A stretch of 8,514 nt of DNA from an uncultured Victivallaceae bacterium (GTDB lineage: Bacteria > Verrucomicrobiota > Lentisphaeria > Victivallales > Victivallaceae). The notes under the pieces were generated by a model. It did not search any database. It worked only from the letters and a program-made list of their open reading frames with translations, and was not told where the DNA came from. The stretch covers positions 1 to 8,514 of the forward strand of contig CAKUKT010000098.1 of assembly GCA_934663655.1 (NCBI GenBank), in the 5' to 3' direction. Positions within the stretch are counted from its first letter, which is position 1. Every line of letters begins with the position of its first letter. The position numbers were made by a program, and so were the translations under genes. Positions 7,313-8,514 of this stretch are shown in pieces.

Positions 7313-7642
7313 TTAATCGGTCAAAATAACTTCCAGATGGCTGGTCCGCTTACGGATACGACCGGCCGAACCGCGAGCCTTCGGGCGAAAACGCTTGATG
7401 ATCGGCCCCGGACTGACCAGCGCCGCCTTGACGGTCAGCGCCTTGCGGTTGACATCGCAGTTGTTTTCAGCGTTCGCCACCGCCGAACGCAGGGTGTCGC
7501 CGATCAACGCGGCGGCTTTCCGCGGACTGAGTTCGACGATCGCCAGCGCTTCAACCGCGCTCTTTCCCTGAATCAGACGCGAAATGTGACGCGCCTTTTC
7601 CGGAGATATCCGCACGTTTTTAGTTAAAGCTCTAACTTCCAT
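7313..7642 (-). CDS. rplV: 50S ribosomal protein L22
   Basis: Large-subunit protein whose extended beta-hairpin lines the peptide exit tunnel; the site is linked to macrolide resistance in other bacteria. The 109-aa product starting at 7642 matches the family N-terminus ([18 protein letters not shown], 1-18) and ends with the L22 signature ([20 protein letters not shown], 86-105). The frame stays open for 84 codons upstream (to 7894), but that part is Arg/Gly/Ser-rich, not conserved-looking, and is rejected. The Shine-Dalgarno sequence is weak and distant (AGG 12 bases upstream). It is the first gene of the cluster here; the usual upstream partner rpsS is absent. Confidence 0.96.
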   Translation of the reverse strand: MEVRALTKNVRISPEKARHISRLIQGKSAVEALAIVELSPRKAAALIGDTLRSAVANAENNCDVNRKALTVKAALVSPGPIIKRFRPKARGSAGRIRKRTSHLEVILTD

Positions 7643-7674
7643 AAAAATCTGGTTCCTACCTTGATCTGCTTTTA

Positions 7675-7710
7675 TTACGGAACACTTCCTCCCGAACACA
7701 ACAAAGCCAC
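7675..7710 (-). CDS. Possible 11-codon leader ORF upstream of rplV
   Basis: Minus strand: GTG start at 7710, GGAGG at 7722-7726 (11-base spacing), predicted peptide MALLCSGGSVP, TAA at 7675-7677, 32 bases before rplV. The only support is the Shine-Dalgarno sequence and position in the leader. It could equally be chance. Confidence 0.15.
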   Translation of the reverse strand: MALLCSGGSVP

Positions 7711-7735
7711 CCCTGTTGCTTCCTCCAGGTGCACA

Positions 7736-7780
7736 GCGATCGTTTTCGCACTGTCCGGACTTTCTCCGGACTCCGATCGC
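7736..7780 (-). promoter_or_regulatory. Nested stem structure in the rplV leader
   Basis: On the minus strand a perfect 7-bp outer helix (GCGATCG, 7774-7780, with CGATCGC, 7736-7742) encloses a perfect 7-bp inner hairpin (GTCCGGA, loop GAAAG, TCCGGAC; 7753-7771). The 3' strand of the outer helix can instead pair in a competing 6-bp stem (ACAGTG with CGCTGT, one G-U pair). Two mutually exclusive folds about 100 bases before the first gene would suit a ribosomal-protein leader. The pairing is seen in the sequence; the regulatory role is inference. I cannot assign it to a known leader family. Confidence 0.4.
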
Positions 7781-8061
7781 CGTCGTCACCCCGGGGAGCC
7801 GCAGGAGAGACCCCGCGTCCCGTATCAACGGTACCGCTTCGCACTCTGCCGGCGCGCTTTCCCGCAGCGTTCTCATCGGGTAAGGTCCGATCAAAACGCT
7901 TCCCGCGCCTCCGGCACCGGAAAACCTCTTCCGCGGATCCTGAACACCTCGACAACCCGCAGCATCGCAGGCCGTCCCGGTCTTCCGTACCCCCGGAAAA
8001 TTCTTCCGGCAAACCGCGATTGCCGCGCTTCCCTTCGCTGGCTATATCGCAGCCGTTTCAT

Positions 8062-8090
8062 AAAATATCCCGCAAATCGGGATTTTTCAA
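8062..8090 (-). promoter_or_regulatory. Candidate sigma-70-type promoter for the rplV-secY operon
   Basis: Minus strand: -35 TTGAAA (8085-8090, 5 of 6 consensus), 17-base spacer, -10 TATTTT (8062-8067, 4 of 6). Upstream of the -35 are A5 and T5 tracts and a T9 run (8105-8109, 8113-8117, 8123-8131), resembling an UP element, common at ribosomal promoters. The predicted start is near 8055. The spacer contains most of a 6-bp dyad, ATCCCG-N5-CGGGAT (8067-8083), which could be an operator. With flanking A/T runs the same dyad could also work as a small terminator, especially on the plus strand. Confidence 0.45.
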
Positions 8091-8122
8091 ATGGTTAACC
8101 GCAGTTTTTCATAAAAACCGGC

Positions 8123-8186
8123 AAAAAAAAATCATTATCCGGCGCCGCCGGCGATTTTCGGCGGTCATCTTTGATGGCGGCGCCGG
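8123..8186 (-). terminator. Possible terminator: 11-bp perfect inverted repeat followed by T9
   Basis: CCGGCGCCGCC (8139-8149) pairs perfectly with GGCGGCGCCGG (8176-8186) around a 26-base loop. On the minus strand the stem is followed by 7 bases and then nine T residues (8123-8131). The distance between stem and T-run is longer than in canonical intrinsic terminators and the loop is large, so termination is uncertain. Its position fits the end of transcription from the gene at the right edge, insulating the rplV promoter. Confidence 0.35.
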
Positions 8187-8306
8187 GTTTTCTGCTGGTC
8201 CGGGCATCGAACGCTGAAACAATGAAACCTCAGCCGCCGCCTCCCCCGGGCTTTTAATTACAACCGGTTTTCCCGGATCAACGACGCGGCTTCCCTTCTT
8301 CTTGCG

Positions 8307-8460
8307 GGTCAGCGGGCATCTCCATGGCATTCTTCTCCGGCAAAACCAGGGACTCCCGTCGCCGGTCAGCCGGGTATCTCCATGGCATTCTTCTCCGGCA
8401 AAACCAGAGGGCACCTCCCCGCGGGTCAGCCGAGTAACAGCCGCCGGAAATTCTTCTTGC
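8307..8460 (-). repeat. Tandem repeat of about 57-60 bases at the 3' end of the edge gene
   Basis: Two copies share an identical 32-base core (8318-8349 and 8376-8407) preceded by GGTCAGC-type sequence at 8307-8313 and 8364-8370. A third, diverged copy begins at 8424 (GGTCAGC) and keeps ATTCTTCT and CCGGC further on (about 8449-8463). The third copy overlaps the stop and last codons of the putative gene at 8426-8514. Distances between the GGTCAGC anchors are 57 and 60 bases. It may be a local duplication of the gene's 3' end or a member of a dispersed intergenic repeat family. Confidence 0.65.
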
Positions 8461-8514
8461 CGGCGCGAAGCGTCAGCGCGCCCCCGGCCAGCTCCGATTC
8501 CTGCAACGTCGCGT
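8426..8514 (-). CDS. Unrecognised protein, C-terminal fragment (cut by window edge)
   Basis: The minus-strand frame that enters at the edge gives 28 codons (ATLQESELAGGALTLRAG, then KKNFRRLLLG) and a TGA at 8426-8428. The composition, alternating polar and hydrophobic residues with a basic end, looks like a real C-terminus, but too little is present to name a family. It is not the end of S19, the protein expected upstream of rplV: the S19 ending and its GHKLGEF motif are absent. Another frame is also open through this stretch into the repeat region, so the assignment is tentative. Confidence 0.35.
   Translation of the reverse strand, partial: ATLQESELAGGALTLRAGKKNFRRLLLG

Larger units (their letters stand above)
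7643..8425 (-). other. Long non-coding region upstream of rplV (leader plus intergenic)
   Basis: About 780 bases without a convincing gene. Long open frames occur on both strands (for example 7661-8098 plus and 7656-8012 minus) but encode Arg/Ser/Pro- or Cys-rich sequence without family resemblance or good ribosome-binding sites, as expected by chance in GC-rich DNA. I searched by eye for S19 motifs, tRNA and RNase P landmarks and found none. From low to high coordinates it holds a possible 11-codon leader ORF (7675-7710), a nested RNA stem structure (7736-7780), GC-rich sequence to about 8055, a promoter candidate (8062-8090), A/T tracts, a large inverted repeat (8139-8186) and a tandem repeat (from 8307). 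If the promoter is real, rplV has a 5' leader of roughly 410 bases. Confidence 0.55.

Noticed and set aside
7740..7775. RNase P RNA-like sequence (AGAAAGTCCGGAC on the minus strand resembles the P4 region)
   Set aside because: Only about 100 bases remain before rplV, too short for the rest of the molecule, and the conserved 3' P4 partner is not found. The match is explained by the local hairpin.
7643..7894. N-terminal extension of rplV by 84 codons
   Set aside because: The frame is open but the translation is Arg/Gly/Ser-rich with no L22 character; the conserved L22 N-terminus begins exactly at the ATG at 7642.
7661..8098. Plus-strand 145-codon open frame upstream of rplV
   Set aside because: Composition (Arg, Ser, Pro) typical of chance frames in GC-rich DNA, no ribosome-binding site, no recognisable domain, and it overlaps leader structures.
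1..8514. A novel defence, mobile or biosynthetic system
   Set aside because: All recognisable genes are housekeeping ribosomal proteins and SecY. No transposase, integrase, CRISPR-type repeat array, tRNA attachment site or unknown multi-gene cassette is visible.

Overview
The window is a bacterial ribosomal-protein locus, with every recognised gene on the minus strand. Read from high to low coordinates the order is rplV, rpsC, rplP, rpmC, rpsQ, rplN, rplX, rplE, rpsN, rpsH, rplF, rplR, rpsE, rplO, secY. This is the distal half of the classic S10 operon joined to the spc operon. Gene order, lengths and signature motifs make the identities secure. The proteins look like those of the PVC superphylum (for example the SecY N-terminal IPCPGV stretch and the arginine-rich start of L15), perhaps Lentisphaerota/Victivallales or a relative. 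That placement comes from memory of family sequences and is tentative. S14 is the short, zinc-binding four-cysteine form. DNA is GC-rich apart from an AT-rich stretch at the low-coordinate end (about 38% GC over the first 120 bases, counted by hand).

Layout: bases 1-161 are AT-rich non-coding DNA with promoter-like boxes and a perfect Shine-Dalgarno sequence at the very edge, probably for another minus-strand gene just outside. A Rho-independent terminator (162-191) closes the operon behind secY (271-1641). A 247-base gap with a strong hairpin separates secY from rplO. From rplO to rplV (1889-7642) the genes are packed with gaps of 1 to 33 bases or with overlaps. The largest overlap is 53 bases, between rpsC and rplP. 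Upstream of rplV lie about 780 bases with no convincing gene (7643-8425). They hold a candidate promoter with A/T tracts, a long GC-rich leader with predicted RNA stems, a perfect 11-base inverted repeat and a short tandem repeat. The last 89 bases may be the 3' end of an unrecognised minus-strand gene.

The genes encode neighbouring parts of both ribosomal subunits plus the SecY translocon channel and are almost certainly co-transcribed. Two departures from the textbook order stand out. rpmD (L30) is missing between rpsE and rplO. rpsS (S19) and the rest of the S10 cluster are missing upstream of rplV, so the cluster appears to be split here and to start from its own promoter. I see no phage, CRISPR, defence or other novel multi-gene system. 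The interest is in operon architecture and possible RNA-level regulation.
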